Assembly (NCBI RefSeq): GCF_048569485.1
Contig: NW_027442217.1
Span: 310,001 to 374,000 of the forward strand
Direction of reading: 5' to 3'
From: Anomaloglossus baeobatrachus
Lineage: Eukaryota; Chordata; Amphibia; Anura; Aromobatidae
DNA length: 64,000 bases
Shown: piece after piece, positions 1 through 10,902 of the stretch
Layout: each line of letters begins with the position of its first letter
How positions within the stretch are numbered: the stretch's first letter is position 1
The notes under the pieces: generated by a model
Told to the model about the DNA's origin: nothing
What the model saw: the letters and a program-made list of their open reading frames with translations, nothing else
The model's database searches: none
Position numbers and translations under genes: made by a program

Positions 1-621
1 ATGATTGCCGGATGCTTCACAGAGAAGATCCACAGGCCTTCTATAAGAGAAAAGGGGGATTTAGAGAAAAGGAAAAAGTGCAAGAATAAATTTCTAATAA
101 AGTTGCAGAATGACTGTACAATAAATAAATGTATTTTATATATAAAATTGTGAATATTTTTGGTTACAATAAGTATTTTTCTTGTTCATGTCACTTGTAT
201 GTAACTTCACACATGGATTGTACAAAATCAATATTTGATGGTTAAAAAAAAATATTTATTTTTTTTTTAAATCAGGACATTAGAAAACATAATAATCAGT
301 CACTGGATTTGAAGTTTCATAAACCAAAATTTTACATAGCTGTGTAATTTGTCGGGCACCCACCGACAATAGAATAGCGCCAGATTTAGGAAGCTGGCTG
401 AGGTCTGCAAAGTCTGTAGCCAGGTGACAAAATTGTCCAACCTGGGTTTCTTCCTTAAGTAGTCTCTGGTATGATGATATGGCATAATCCTGGCAGCCGG
501 AGTCGAAATCCCTAGATTGCGGTTATGATCTCCAATCGGAATTGGAGCCCCTAGATTGAAGCCATGTAGCCAAGTGATCCTCTAGTTGAAGCCAAAGTCC
601 CTAGACCGAGTCCACAAGGCA
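1..621 (+). repeat. Tail of a decayed unknown-family copy plus AT-rich 3' sequence
   Basis: This stretch matches 43612 onward almost base for base, so the window opens inside a second copy of the sequence described at 43271-43720. The first 110 bases or so correspond to the decayed C-terminal end of that gene-like family. The rest is AT-rich and non-coding, with AATAAATAAA near 120, long A and T runs near 245-270, and no open frame that looks like protein. At 621 it joins the Penelope-derived part of unit A. The other copy carries about 172 additional bases at this point. Confidence 0.55.
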
Positions 622-985
622 TCAAGCTGCATGGATAATGTTCATTTAAATGATGTGGATAGAAAGACTGAAGATATCTACATGTAGTCTGAAATCCATC
701 ATGAATCAATACTATTTTACACAGTCATAAGCAGCCCATGGGCATTCACCTGCATTCAAACCAATAACAGCTCATAGACCAGACAATCCATCTACCACTG
801 GACCAAAGACAGGAAGTTAAATCCACTGCCTGCGGTAACCAACTTAATCCTATAGGCTACTCACACAACAAACCCAACAGAAAGGAAAAAAACATGGCTT
901 CGATTATCCATCCAATGAAAACGCATAACCATTGTGAGCCATTGGACAATGCAATTGGACACTTGGTGACATGGTGCACGGCCCA

Positions 986-1080
986 ATGAATCAAGTCTTT
1001 ACTTCATATTCACGGTTTAAGCCCTTGGGTTCTAATATGCCCAGAGTACATATCCAGAAAGATTCTCTTTCTTTGAGCTA
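986..1080 (-). mobile_element. Penelope-like element, C-terminal scrap (reads leftward)
   Basis: On the minus strand the DNA reads as KERESFW, then LEPKGLNREYE and a stop. This is the conserved tail of Penelope-like element ORFs, which ends the GIY-YIG endonuclease region with the pattern ExFWIxxLxTxxPxGLN. It lies back to back with the plus-strand copy at 1131-1313, and both end in the same TTGATTCATTGGGCC. Only the last few dozen codons survive, so no activity is expected. The 720-985 stretch to its left is the matching 3' flank, repeated at 19153 and 44503. Confidence 0.7.
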
Positions 1081-1130
1081 AACACAAGTCAACAATACAT
1101 TGTAAGCAGATTCTATTACCAGTCCCACAC

Positions 1131-1313
1131 CATTTTGTGACGCATAATCACACAGTGATCCAATTAAGATTCCAAGTCATCGAACATGTCCAAGCCATAC
1201 GCAGAGGAGGCAATAGAATTAGGAAGCTCAAAGAAAGGGAATCTTTCTGGATATATACTCTGGGCACATTGGAACCCAAAGGCTTAAACCATGAATATGA
1301 AGTACAGACTTGA
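1131..1313 (+). mobile_element. Penelope-like element, C-terminal fragment
   Basis: One open frame ends at the TGA at 1311-1313. It reads VTHN near its start, then LRFQVIEHV, RIRKLKERESFWIYTLGTLE and PKGLNHEYE. In Penelope-like retroelements this follows the reverse transcriptase and forms the end of the GIY-YIG endonuclease part. The catalytic GIY and YIG strands themselves are not present, so only the extreme C-terminus is kept. The same piece occurs at 10750-10902 (-), 19601-19753 (+), 20473-20660 (-) and 44946-45098 (+). Family assignment rests on the tryptophan-containing motif and the terminal GLN signature. Confidence 0.75.
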
Positions 1314-2555
1314 TTCATTGGGCCATGCATGGACATAATGGACATAATTCTAATAGGCAGGACAGGTAATAAGGAGCACAAGTTATATGCTAAAATGTGT
1401 TGTGTGACAAGACAGACACAGGAAAGGACATGATAACAGGTGTAGGGACCAACAAGGTGAGACAAGGGGTATCAGGATAGGGTCAAGTAGGTATGAATGT
1501 AGTAATGGGGCAGGCATAGAGAATTGTATGTGAATGTGAATTACAATAAATCACTAAGGAAAGGAATATGTGAGTGTGTGCCTAATGTAAACTAATATTG
1601 TACTGGCAAAATTATAGATGGAAAGGGAGAAGGGGAGGGGGGAGAGAGGAGGCTGTAATTGACTACAAGGGTATGAGTTATGAGTGATCATAGGGATAGT
1701 GTTACATAAGTGGAAATACCTATGGAGGACCGGATGTGTAAGCGCATACCTTATACAAACCTATAGAGTGCTGATGGGTGAGAGTGTGATGTTAGATATA
1801 AGACATCCTATAGTGAATAGTGAGCCGTAATCAAGTGCAACAGGGATATTTCACGTGACTATGGGAACCTGGAAGGTAAAGAAAGGGGAGAAAAAACTGT
1901 TAGACAAGGTAATCAGACATAATGTAACCAGTTGATCAGACATGATCACCTGGTTTGAGACCCCCTGCCTTACACTATATAGATATCATGTTCATTCCCC
2001 ATCTATCTTGCTCAGGAGAGCATCTCCCTCCCCCGGCACCAAGAGCAGCTCATACTGAATTGTTACATTGACTAGTAACACTGCACACAGAAATGCACCT
2101 TAATATTCCACTGTTAACCCTTTCCTCCCAGCAGTAACACACAACTCCTCACCTTGATATCATGGTGATTTATGGTCAGAATGACTTCAATGCGATCAGT
2201 GATTTCTATTCTAGCTCTGCTCACATAGATTTTATATCCACACTCAACTATAGGCCGTTCTTCATATTTTGGGGGCTTTTAGTCAGATATACTAGTTTGT
2301 GCCTGTATAGTATTGGTGTAGATGGGAGTGTAGGGCATGGGTTACATGGCACTGTGGTGGAATACTGATGGGAGGTATTGGTGCTGTGTTTGATGCTTCT
2401 ACTGGGTATTTTCCTACAAATACTGGAACAGCTCACTGCTTAGAATGATCCTTCCCAGCTCTATAATATATTATATATACCCCCACAATGCAGGCTCACA
2501 CACACATTTGTCTCAAGTGTGTTGTAGGGACACAGATACAGTCTTGGTCATGTGA
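1314..2555. repeat. Non-coding body of unit A (Penelope 3' region)
   Basis: No convincing coding sequence is seen. The stretch is purine-rich around 1620-1660 (GGAAAGGGAGAAGGGG type). At about 1950-1965 it carries GTTTGAGACCCCCTG, which resembles a hAT terminus facing outward. It is kept in all unit A copies and is probably the untranslated part of the Penelope-derived repeat with small later insertions. Confidence 0.5.
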
Positions 2556-3136
2556 CTAAAGGCTACTTTACACACTGCGATATCGGTCCCGATATCGCTA
2601 GTGTGGGTACCCCGCCCCCCATCTGTTGCGCGACACGGGCAAATCGCTGCCCATGCCGCACAACACCGACCAGACCCGTCACACATACTTACCTGCCCGG
2701 CGACGTCGCTGTGTCCGGCGAACCGCCTCCTTTCTAAGGGGGCGGTCCGTGCGGCGTCACAGCGACGTCACTGAGCGACCGCCCAATAGCAGCGGAGGGG
2801 CGGAGATGAGTGGCCGGAACATCCCGCCCACCTCCTTCCTTCCTCATAGCGGCTGGGAGGCAGGTAAGGAGAGGTTCCTCGTTTCTGCGGTGTCACACGG
2901 AGCGATGTGTGCTACCGCAGGAGCGACGAACTACATCGTTACTGCTGCAGTAACGATAATCGAGAATGGAGACCCATGTCACCGATGAGCGATTTTGCAC
3001 GTATTTGCAACGATGCAAAATCGCTCATCGGTATCACACGCAGCAACATCGCTAATGCGGCCGGATGTGCGTCACAAATTCCGTGACCCCAACGACTCTG
3101 CATTAGCGATGTCGCAGCGTGTAAAGCCCCCTTTAG
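2556..3136. mobile_element. 581 bp MITE with about 30 bp imperfect terminal inverted repeats
   Basis: The ends are CTAAAGGCTACTTTACACAC on the left and the inverse of CTAAAGGGGGCTTTACACGC on the right, followed by matching GCGAyATCGC. There is no transposase, so it must have moved with enzymes supplied elsewhere. Near 2984-3033 it contains a hairpin with arms CCGATGAGCGATTTTGCA and its complement. A target duplication is not clear; TA is possible, and the superfamily is not certain. Copies sit at the same place in the other unit A copies at 8929-9507, 26648-27227 and 46341-46919, so it was inserted before unit A multiplied. It is GC- and CpG-rich compared with its flanks. Confidence 0.8.
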
Positions 3137-4963
3137 TGGGAGTGGTGTACAGGGTCTTAGCAGTAAAGAGTATTCCATATTTCTGCCAGATACCCACAGA
3201 GATATTGAAATCTGAAAAAAGAGACTTCTGCTCATTGAAGGTAAGAACTACTCACATAGCGTTCAGCTCCACAGCAAACGAGTGCTCTAGCACTGGCATC
3301 TCAGCAGGGATATTCCCCTACTACACATGTGTGTCTGGGTCGCTGTGACAGTTTACAGGACATAACTCAGGGCACCTAGACAGAAGGCAGAGGGACTACT
3401 TTCTATTTCTGGTGTAGAGCTTAGTACAATATATATATATTTATACTATTACATGGGACACATGTACCTTGTATTACCATTATTCGCTGTATATGAACCC
3501 CTTTTCTCCGGGCATTATTTGTCTATAGCATTTTTCACGAACCTGAGGCAACTGAGAACCCTTCAGTGAAGGAATTCCACTAACCCTCACAATACCTACC
3601 AGGGGCCTCCCTGCAGTAACTCAGGTAGTTGTACCCATTCTCTTTCCGCATTCTATGTGTTCTTCTTCTTTCTTCTTTTTTTTCTTTTTTCTTCTTTTTA
3701 TTTCTATCATGTAGTTCAGGGGTTTATAGATATATGTCCTGCATCTCATATTTCCTTTAGTGGTGCTTCTTACCCATTCTCATATCATTTACCCTAGTAT
3801 TTCATGATCCTGAGGCGACTGAGAACCCTTTAATAAAGGAATCCTTTTTCACCTGAATTGTCAAGTGATACTTACCAGTGACTATCACGTAATGTTACAG
3901 GTAGTTCCATTTTCTTCCTCTTCTTTCTCTCCTTTCTTCTTTGTCACACGGTCCATTGTGTTATAGCCCACGTGTCATGATAACACTTGTACCATCTTTT
4001 CATTTAGATTCCACCTATAATTATTTACCGATTCCAGTTCTGGAATAGGCTTTCATCATCTACTCACTAGAATTCTCAAGTTCATAAGGTACTGAGACAT
4101 ATACATGTTCACACCATTATAAAGAACAAAGTATAAACATTGAGGTTTTTCTCACACCCATGTTCCTGTGTTCTTTGATATGATATGTGTTCATTTCCTT
4201 CACTATATAGGATTGCAAGTTTTCCATTTGTACCTTAATGGCAATGACGCTATACAATTGAACACATATCATCCTGTTATCCATATAGGTGTGTATTTAC
4301 CTGCTTGACTATTTTTGGCTGTTTGATCCAGAATGTTTCTCCAGATAGGTCATGTGGAAATTTTCTTTCCTCAGTACAAATGTTTTCACTATGGCTTTGG
4401 AAAATTTTTTTGTATGTGCATCATGGTCATTTGACCCATTGTACTCTCAAGTAGCAATATATTGTACTGTTATGTTGTACTATGTACTAATTACGTGTTT
4501 ATATGGTTTTGTAACCCTTTATGATCTTAGATAACTTTATCCTTGATAAAGACCTAAAAACAAGCTCGAAACGTTGGATGAATTATCCTTTTGCACAAAT
4601 AAAGAATTTTCAGCATTCTAAGAGTTCTTTTCTTACGTTATTGATCACTATAGTGTGCCAGAGCTATTTCTATTGAATTGACTCTTATTTTTTCTGACCA
4701 CCTGCTATATACACAGTGAGCCAGACATATTCAATTTTCATTCAGAAGGCAGAGGGAAGCCTTAGCAGCTGAGCCTATATCTTGGCTTGTGAGCATTAGA
4801 ACAGGCCGGCGATTACAGGGTAACATGAAAAATGTCCAGCTTGCATTATGACTAGAACATGACAATATCCTTTTAAGTACTAACCTATGATGCGTTCCTA
4901 AGCAGTTGATGTTATATGTTCTACATTTCATTTTCTGCATACTTTCCAAGTAGTAGAATTTGC
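3137..4963. repeat. Long non-coding tail of unit A
   Basis: The segment is AT-rich with no plausible protein. A polypyrimidine stretch lies at about 3660-3712. Two similar short blocks near 3540-3600 and 3800-3860 both read GAGAACCCTT beside a run of AAGGAAT, hinting at an internal duplication. Near 4540-4605 it reads GATAAAGACC, CGAAACGTTG and AAATAAAG, a layout often seen close to the 3' ends of amphibian Penelope-type repeats (from memory). A hammerhead-like reading of this spot fails at core positions. Confidence 0.5.
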
Positions 4964-5727
4964 AGAGCAAAAACAAGGAGAATGGTGCTTTTTGCAGCCG
5001 CCGCCCACTGCAATGAATCTGAATAACTCCTCCTTTTGGGCACAAGCACCTCCCCTCCCCCTTGCAGTCTTTCCAATTCATGATACAAAAAGACGGACGG
5101 ACAGGACAGGACAGGACCATCTGCCTGACTTTCCGTCACTGCCACCCTTTGCCATCCTTGCCCGTAGAAAGCCCTTTCATCATCCCCAAACCCTAATCTT
5201 TTCCCTTCCCTTCCCAGCTGCGTCTCACTCCCTTTCATTAGGAAGTGAGCGCAGCCTTTTCTCCGTTCTGCACATGCGCGACGTTAAACACAAATGCGCA
5301 GGCGTGCGTTCCATTAGCCTCACTGCATTCCACTCCCATACAGGAAGTGGGCACAGCTATTACTACGGTCGCACATAAAAGAACCCACGGCCACCACTGC
5401 ACATAGCTGACTCCACCACAGGACACCCACTTCTACACCAACGCAGGTAAGACAGGATCGGCACCTCTATGCTCCCGTTACAATCAGGCTCAGTCACCAT
5501 GTGATAACGCTCTCAACTCTTTAGTTGCAGGCTCCCCTTGCTTCACCTCCACTGGCTGTGCTGCCATTTCCTCTCCCACCTGGAAGGTATACTTTATTCC
5601 ACTATTTTCCTGTTTCTCTCTTCCCCCTTTTCCCATAACCTACTTTTATCTGCATTTGTGGGGTATCTATATGCTATTTACATCATAGTTTTATTCATTA
5701 ATATGGAAGGGAAGAGTGCCCATGAGA
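4964..5727 (+). promoter_or_regulatory. Promoter-like 5' part of block B
   Basis: This GC-richer segment is free of recognisable protein. It holds two NRF1-like sites (GCACATGCGC at 5270-5279 and TGCGCAGGCG at 5295-5304) and a TATA-like CATAAAAG at 5374-5381. About 65 bases further on is a strong splice-donor match, CGCAG then GTAAGA, at 5447. A matching acceptor ends at 5530 (TTAGTTGCAG) and another donor-like GTATAC starts at 5587. The layout is what a promoter with short 5' exons would look like. It is repeated at 22661-23423. Whether it belongs to the gypsy piece downstream or to captured host DNA cannot be told from sequence. Confidence 0.35.
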
Positions 5728-6472
5728 GTGTTGAACTGCGGAGAGCAAAAGATTAAGCTGCTCCGATTTGCCACCATTGATAAGCTGTTCTCAGTAGATA
5801 CACATGCTATCCAAACAGCAGCATCCACCATTGCTTCAGCCCACCCATTCAGTGACAGCTCACCAAGTCAGCCAGAGGAGTGGTGTAAGGAATTACACGT
5901 AGGCACTGACTCCACACCTTCACATCACAAGAAGGGGGTCTACAGGCTAGTGCAAGAATACGAGCAAGTCTTCAGCAAACATCCGCTAGACTTTTGAAAA
6001 ATAAAAGGGGTCAAACACTACATCCCCACAAGTGCACACCCACCCATCAAAGAGAGATATAAGCCAAATCTACCTGCACATTACCAGTGTACCAAGGACA
6101 TGTTGAGCAACATGAAGGAGGCTGGGGTTATCCGTGACAGTTGTAGCCTCTGGGCAGCTCCGTTGGTCCTGTTAAAGAAGAAGGACAGCACCACTCCCCT
6201 GTATTGAGGAATAGCTAGCTGCATTGACAACTGCAAATTATTTTTCTACCCTTGATCTCACTAGTCACTATTGGCAAGTGTCCGTTGCTGAGGCAGACCG
6301 GGAGAAGACCGCCTTTGCCACCCCGATGGGTCTCTGCGAGTTCAAAAGCATGCCCTTCGAGCTGTGCAATTTGCCAGGAACCTTCCAGAGGCTGATGGAA
6401 TGCTGCTTGGGACACCGAAACTTTGAAACGGTACTGCTATACCTTTATGATGTTATTGTTTATTCTAACGCA
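5728..6472 (+). mobile_element. Broken Ty3/gypsy pol fragment (protease-RT linker and RT)
   Basis: The translation resembles the gypsy element at 15570-18857. Landmarks are VQEYEQVFSKHPLDF, IKERYKP, FSTLDLTS and, near the end, LLYLYDVIVYS, which covers the reverse transcriptase active-site region. Gag, RNase H and most of integrase are absent here. The piece is a fossil with several breaks. A nearly identical copy lies at 23424-24168, so it was duplicated after it decayed. It is followed directly by a LINE scrap. Confidence 0.8.
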
Positions 6473-6590
6473 AACAAGATTTTAGGGTGTATAAAAAGGG
6501 AGATTAGATCCGATGATCCCAACGTATTGTTACCCCTCTATAAATCACTTGTAAGGCCACATCTGGAATATGGGGTAAAGTCCTGAGCAG
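6473..6590 (+). mobile_element. LINE fragment (Jockey-group RT C-terminal part)
   Basis: The frame reads ANKILGCIKREI and then LYKSLVRPHLEYG. This is the thumb-side motif following the reverse transcriptase of CR1/L2/Rex-type LINEs. Only about 40 codons remain, directly after a gypsy reverse-transcriptase sliver. The same join is repeated at 24169-24286, and in inverse at 11590-11728 and 49198-49310. A longer relative lies at 18857-19040. Confidence 0.7.
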
Positions 6591-6599
6591 GTTGATAAC

Positions 6600-6842
6600 C
6601 ATTGGTTTGAGCATGGTAGGGTGTAGTACGCATCTTCCTGCATCGGTAAAAGCTGCAGAAGTCCTTGAAGATTTCCGCTTCAAAGGCAGTGCCTTGATCT
6701 GTGAGGACTCTCTCTGAGTAGCCATGAGGTCTGCATAAGTGTGCTTGGAAGACCTTCGCTGCAGTATGGGCCATTAGATCTTTGACTTGTACCACAACCA
6801 TAAATCTCGAGTAGTTGTCTACCATCGTAAGTGCATACGTGA
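6600..6842 (-). mobile_element. Ty3/gypsy integrase-core fragment fused to SET exon
   Basis: Read on the minus strand, the piece runs ALTMVDNYSRFMVVV, then RVLTDQGTAFEAEIF and TTPYHAQTNG. These are the integrase catalytic-core blocks of vertebrate gypsy elements and closely resemble 17660-17900. It is a fossil piece without the zinc-finger part or the C-terminal part. Its 5' side (6843) runs without a stop into SET-domain sequence. Copies lie at 24296-24538 (-) and, shorter, at 49022-49197 (+). Confidence 0.8.
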
Positions 6843-7116
6843 GCTCACCTCGATATTCTGCAACAAAACTCCCTTTTTCGATTTCAGTTTCAGCAAACAC
6901 TCCTCTTCCTGTAGAAAATATTTATCATTACCTAAGACAGTCATTCTAATGCATGACAATATTAAGGCAATTTAGTTAAAACTTGTTTTAACTCACCTTT
7001 AAGGGGATTGATGTATTTCATGGTCAATCCAGGTTTGTCAGTGATGGCACTGACATAATGTATGGCGTCTTTTTCGGGCGTTATCCTTTGCCTTTTCATT
7101 GTGAAAATCCAGTTGC
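6843..7116 (-). pseudogene. SET-domain (KMT5A-like) gene fragment, two exons with an 88 bp intron
   Basis: The first exon lies at 6997-7116 and includes ITPEKDAIHYV, KPGLTMKYINPLKG. The second begins at 6908 and reads GRGVFAETEIEKGSFVAEYR, then GEL. Removing 6909-6996 (donor GTGAGT, acceptor TTTTCTACAG) restores the phase exactly and gives the SET N-terminal strand motif GRGVF, which binds S-adenosylmethionine in lysine methyltransferases. The spacing from an EDAxxYV-like helix to GRGVF recalls KMT5A-like proteins. The rest of SET, with its catalytic NH and tyrosine motifs, is missing, because after EYRGEL the frame continues into gypsy integrase. The intron shows this is captured genomic DNA, not a retrocopy. 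It is too partial to be a working methyltransferase. Confidence 0.65.
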
Positions 7117-8928
7117 CTATATCAAAGCAAATTCTACTACTTGGAAAGTATGCAGAAAATGAAATGTAGAACATATAACATCAACTGCTTAGGAACGCAT
7201 CATAGGTTAGTACTTAAAAGGATATTGTCATGTTCTAGTCATAATGCAAGCTGGACATTTTTCATGTTACCCTGTAATCGCCGGCCTGTTCTAATGCTCA
7301 CAAGCCAAGATATAGGCTCAGCTGCTAAGGCTTCCCTCTGCCTTCTGAATGAAAATTGAATATGTCTGGCTCACTGTGTATATAGCAGGTGCTCAGAAAA
7401 AATAAGAGTCAATTCAATAGAAATAGCTCTGGCACACTATAGTGATCAATAACGTAAGAAAAGAACTCTTAGAATGCTGAAAATTCTTTATTTGTGCAAA
7501 AGGATAATTCATCCAACGTTTCGAGCTTGTTTTTAGGTCTTTATCAAGGATAAAGTTATCTAAGATCATAAAGGGTTACAAAACCATATAAACACGTAAT
7601 TAGTACATAGTACAACATAACAGTACAATATATTGCTACTTGAGAGTACAATGGGTCAAATGACCATGATGCACATACAAAAAAATTTTCCAAAGCCATA
7701 GTGAAAACATTTGTACTGAGGAAAGAAAATTTCCACATGACCTATCTGGAGAAACATTCTGGATCAAACAACCAAAAATAGTCAAGCAGGTAAATACACA
7801 CCTATATGGATAACAGGATGATATGTGTTCAATTGTATAGCGTCATTGCCATTAAGGTACAAATGGAAAACTTGCAATCCTATATAGTGAAGGAAATGAA
7901 CACATATCATATCAAAGAACACAGGAACATGGGTGTGAGAAAAACCTCAATGTTTATACTTTGTTCTTTATAATACCTTATGAACTTGAGAATTCTAGTG
8001 AGTAGATGATGAAAGCCTATTCCAGAACTGGAATCGGTAAATAATTGTAGGTGGAATCTAAATGAAAAGATGGTACAAGTGTTATCATGACACGTGGGCT
8101 ATAACACAATGGACCGTGTGACAAAGAAGAAAGGAGAGAAAGAAGAGGAAGAAAATGGAACTACCTGTAACATTACGTGATAGTCACTGGTAAGTATCAC
8201 TTGACAATTCAGGTGAAAAAGGATTCCTTTATTAAAGGGTTCTCAGTCGCCTCAGGATCATGAAATACTAGGGTAAATGATATGAGAATGGGTAAGAAGC
8301 ACCACTAAAGGAAATATGAGATGCAGGACATATATCTATAAACCCCTGAACTACATGATAGAAATAAAAAGAAGAAAAAAGAAAAAAAAGAAGAAAGAAG
8401 AAGAACACATAGAATGCGGAAAGAGAATGGGTACAACTACCTGAGTTACTGCAGGGAGGCCCCTGGTAGGTATTGTGAGGGTTAGTGGAATTCCTTCACT
8501 GAAGGGTTCTCAGTTGCCTCAGGTTCGTGAAAAATGCTATAGACAAATAATGCCCGGAGAAAAGGGGTTCATATACAGCGAATAATGGTAATACAAGGTA
8601 CATGTGTCCCATGTAATAGTATAAATATATATATATTGTACTAAGCTCTACACCAGAAATAGAAAGTAGTCCCTCTGCCTTCTGTCTAGGTGCCCTGAGT
8701 TATGTCCTGTAAACTGTCACAGTGACCTAGACACACATGTGTAGTAGGGGAATATCCCTGCTGAGATGCCAGTGCTAGAGCACTCGTTTGCTGTGGAGTT
8801 GAACGCTATGTGAGCAGTTCTTACCTTCAATGAGCAGAAGTCTCTTTTTTCAGATTTCAATATCTCTGTGGGTATCTGGCAGAAATATGGAATACTCTTT
8901 ACTGCTAAGACCCTGTACACCACTCCCA

Positions 8929-9507
8929 CTAAAGGGGGCTTTACACGCTGCGACATCGCTAATGCGGAGTCGTTGGGGTCACGGAATTTGTGACGCACAT
9001 CCGGCCGCATTAGCGATGTTGCTGCGTGTGATACCGATGAGCGATTTTGCATCGTTGCAAAAACGTGCAAAATCGCTCATCGGTGACATGGGTCTCCATT
9101 CTCGATTATCGTTACTGCAGCAGTAACGATGTAGTTCGTCGCTCCTGCGGTAGCACACATCGCTCCGTGTGACACCGCAGAAACGAGGAACCTCTCCTTA
9201 CCTGCCTCCCAGCCGCTATGAGGAAGGAAGGAGGTGGGCGGGATGTTCCGGCCACTCATCTCCGCCCCTCCGCTGCTATTGGGCGGTCGCTCAGTGACGT
9301 CGCTGTGACGCCGCACGGACCGCCCCCTTAGAAAGGAGGCGGTTCGCCGGACACAGCGACGTCGCCGGGCAGGTAAGTATGTGTGACGGGTCTGGTCGGT
9401 GTTGTGCGGCATGGGCAGCGATTTGCCCGTGTCGCGCAACAGATGGGGGCGGGTACCCACACTAGCGATATCGGGACCGATATCGCAGTGTGTAAAGTAG
9501 CCTTTAG
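8929..9507. mobile_element. MITE copy in unit A copy 2
   Basis: The ends are CTAAAGGGGGCTTTACACGC and CCTTTAG. The element is inverted relative to 2556-3136, with the same internal hairpin arms around 9036-9084. There is no coding capacity. Confidence 0.8.
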
Positions 9508-10749
9508 TCACATGACCAAGACTGTATCTGTGTCCCTACAACACACTTGAGACAAATGTGTGTGTGAGCCTGCATTGTGGGGTATATATAATATATTATA
9601 GAGCTGGGAAGGATCATTCTAAGCAGTGAGCTGTTCCAGTATTTGTAGGAAAATACCCAGTAGAAGCATCAAACACAGCACCAATACCTCCCATCAGTAT
9701 TCCACCACAGTGCCATGTAACCCATGCCCTACACTCCCATCTACACCAATACTATACAGGCACAAACTAGTATATCTGACTAAAAGCCCCCAAAATATGA
9801 AGAACGGCCTATAGTTGAGTGTGGATATAAAATCTATGTGAGCAGAGCTAGAATAGAAATCACTGATCGCATTGAAGTCATTCTGACCATAAATCACCAT
9901 GATATCAAGGTGAGGAGTTGTGTGTTACTGCTGGGAGGAAAGGGTTAACAGTGGAATATTAAGGTGCATTTCTGTGTGCAGTGTTACTAGTCAATGTAAC
10001 AATTCAGTATGAGCTGCTCTTGGTGCCGGGGGAGGGAGATGCTCTCCTGAGCAAGATAGATGGGGAATGAACATGATATCTATATAGTGTAAGGCAGGGG
10101 GTCTCAAACCAGGTGATCATGTCTGATCAACTGGTTACATTATGTCTGATTACCTTGTCTAACAGTTTTTTCTCCCCTTTCTTTACCTTCCAGGTTCCCA
10201 TAGTCACGTGAAATATCCCTGTTGCACTTGATTACGGCTCACTATTCACTATAGGATGTCTTATATCTAACATCACACTCTCACCCATCAGCACTCTATA
10301 GGTTTGTATAAGGTATGCGCTTACACATCCGGTCCTCCATAGGTATTTCCACTTATGTAACACTATCCCTATGATCACTCATAACTCATACCCTTGTAGT
10401 CAATTACAGCCTCCTCTCTCCCCCCCTCCCCTTCTCCCTTTCCATCTATAATTTTGCCAGTACAATATTAGTTTACATTAGGCACACACTCACATATTCC
10501 TTTCCTTAGTGATTTATTGTAATTCACATTCACATACAATTCCCTATGCCTGCCCCATTACTACATTCATACCTACTTGACCCTATCCTGATACCCCTTG
10601 TCTCACCTTGTTGGTCCCTACACCTGTTATCATGTCCTTTCCTGTGTCTGTCTTGTCACAGAACACATTTTAGCATATAACTTGTGCTCCTTATTACCTG
10701 TCCTGCCTATTAGAATTATGTCCATTATGTCCATGCATGGCCCAATGAA

Positions 10750-10902
10750 TCAAGTCTGTACTTCATATTCATGGTTTAAGCCTTTGGGTTCCAATGTGCC
10801 CAGAGTATATATCCAGAAAGATTCCCTTTCTTTGAGCTTCCTAATTCTATTGCCTCCTCTGCGTATGGCTTGGACATGTTCGATGACTTGGAATGTTAAT
10901 TG
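10750..10902 (-). mobile_element. Penelope-like C-terminal fragment
   Basis: This is the minus-strand counterpart of 1161-1313, with the same KERESFWIYTLG and PKGLNHEYE motifs and a stop at 10750-10752. A divergent partner reading plus lies at about 10983-11080. Confidence 0.75.

Larger units (their letters stand above)
622..4963 (+). repeat. Unit A copy 1: Penelope-derived composite repeat, left arm of a 4.3 kb palindrome
   Basis: The segment reappears in reverse complement at 7127-11441 and directly at 44405-48730, with only scattered substitutions and small indels. In order it holds a Penelope 3' flank, a divergently arranged pair of Penelope C-terminal coding pieces (986-1313), about 1.2 kb of non-coding sequence, a 580 bp MITE, and a long tail ending near an AATAAA at 4599. 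No intact gene is present. The right end joins block B at 4963, where both partners share TTTGC or nearly so. Near identity of the four copies implies recent duplication relative to the age of the elements inside. Confidence 0.85.

Noticed and set aside
1148-1465. 105-codon minus-strand frame repeated in every unit A copy
   Set aside because: It is antisense to the Penelope C-terminal coding sequence. Its conservation follows from the duplicated DNA.
4541-4577. Possible hammerhead in the unit A tail (TTGATAA...CGAAACG)
   Set aside because: Core positions differ from CUGANGA and no stem II can be drawn. At best it is a degenerate relic.
4921-5426. Overlapping frames of about 105-129 codons in the promoter-like segment
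   Set aside because: Frames exist on both strands over GC-rich sequence with no domain and are not kept intact between the two block B copies.
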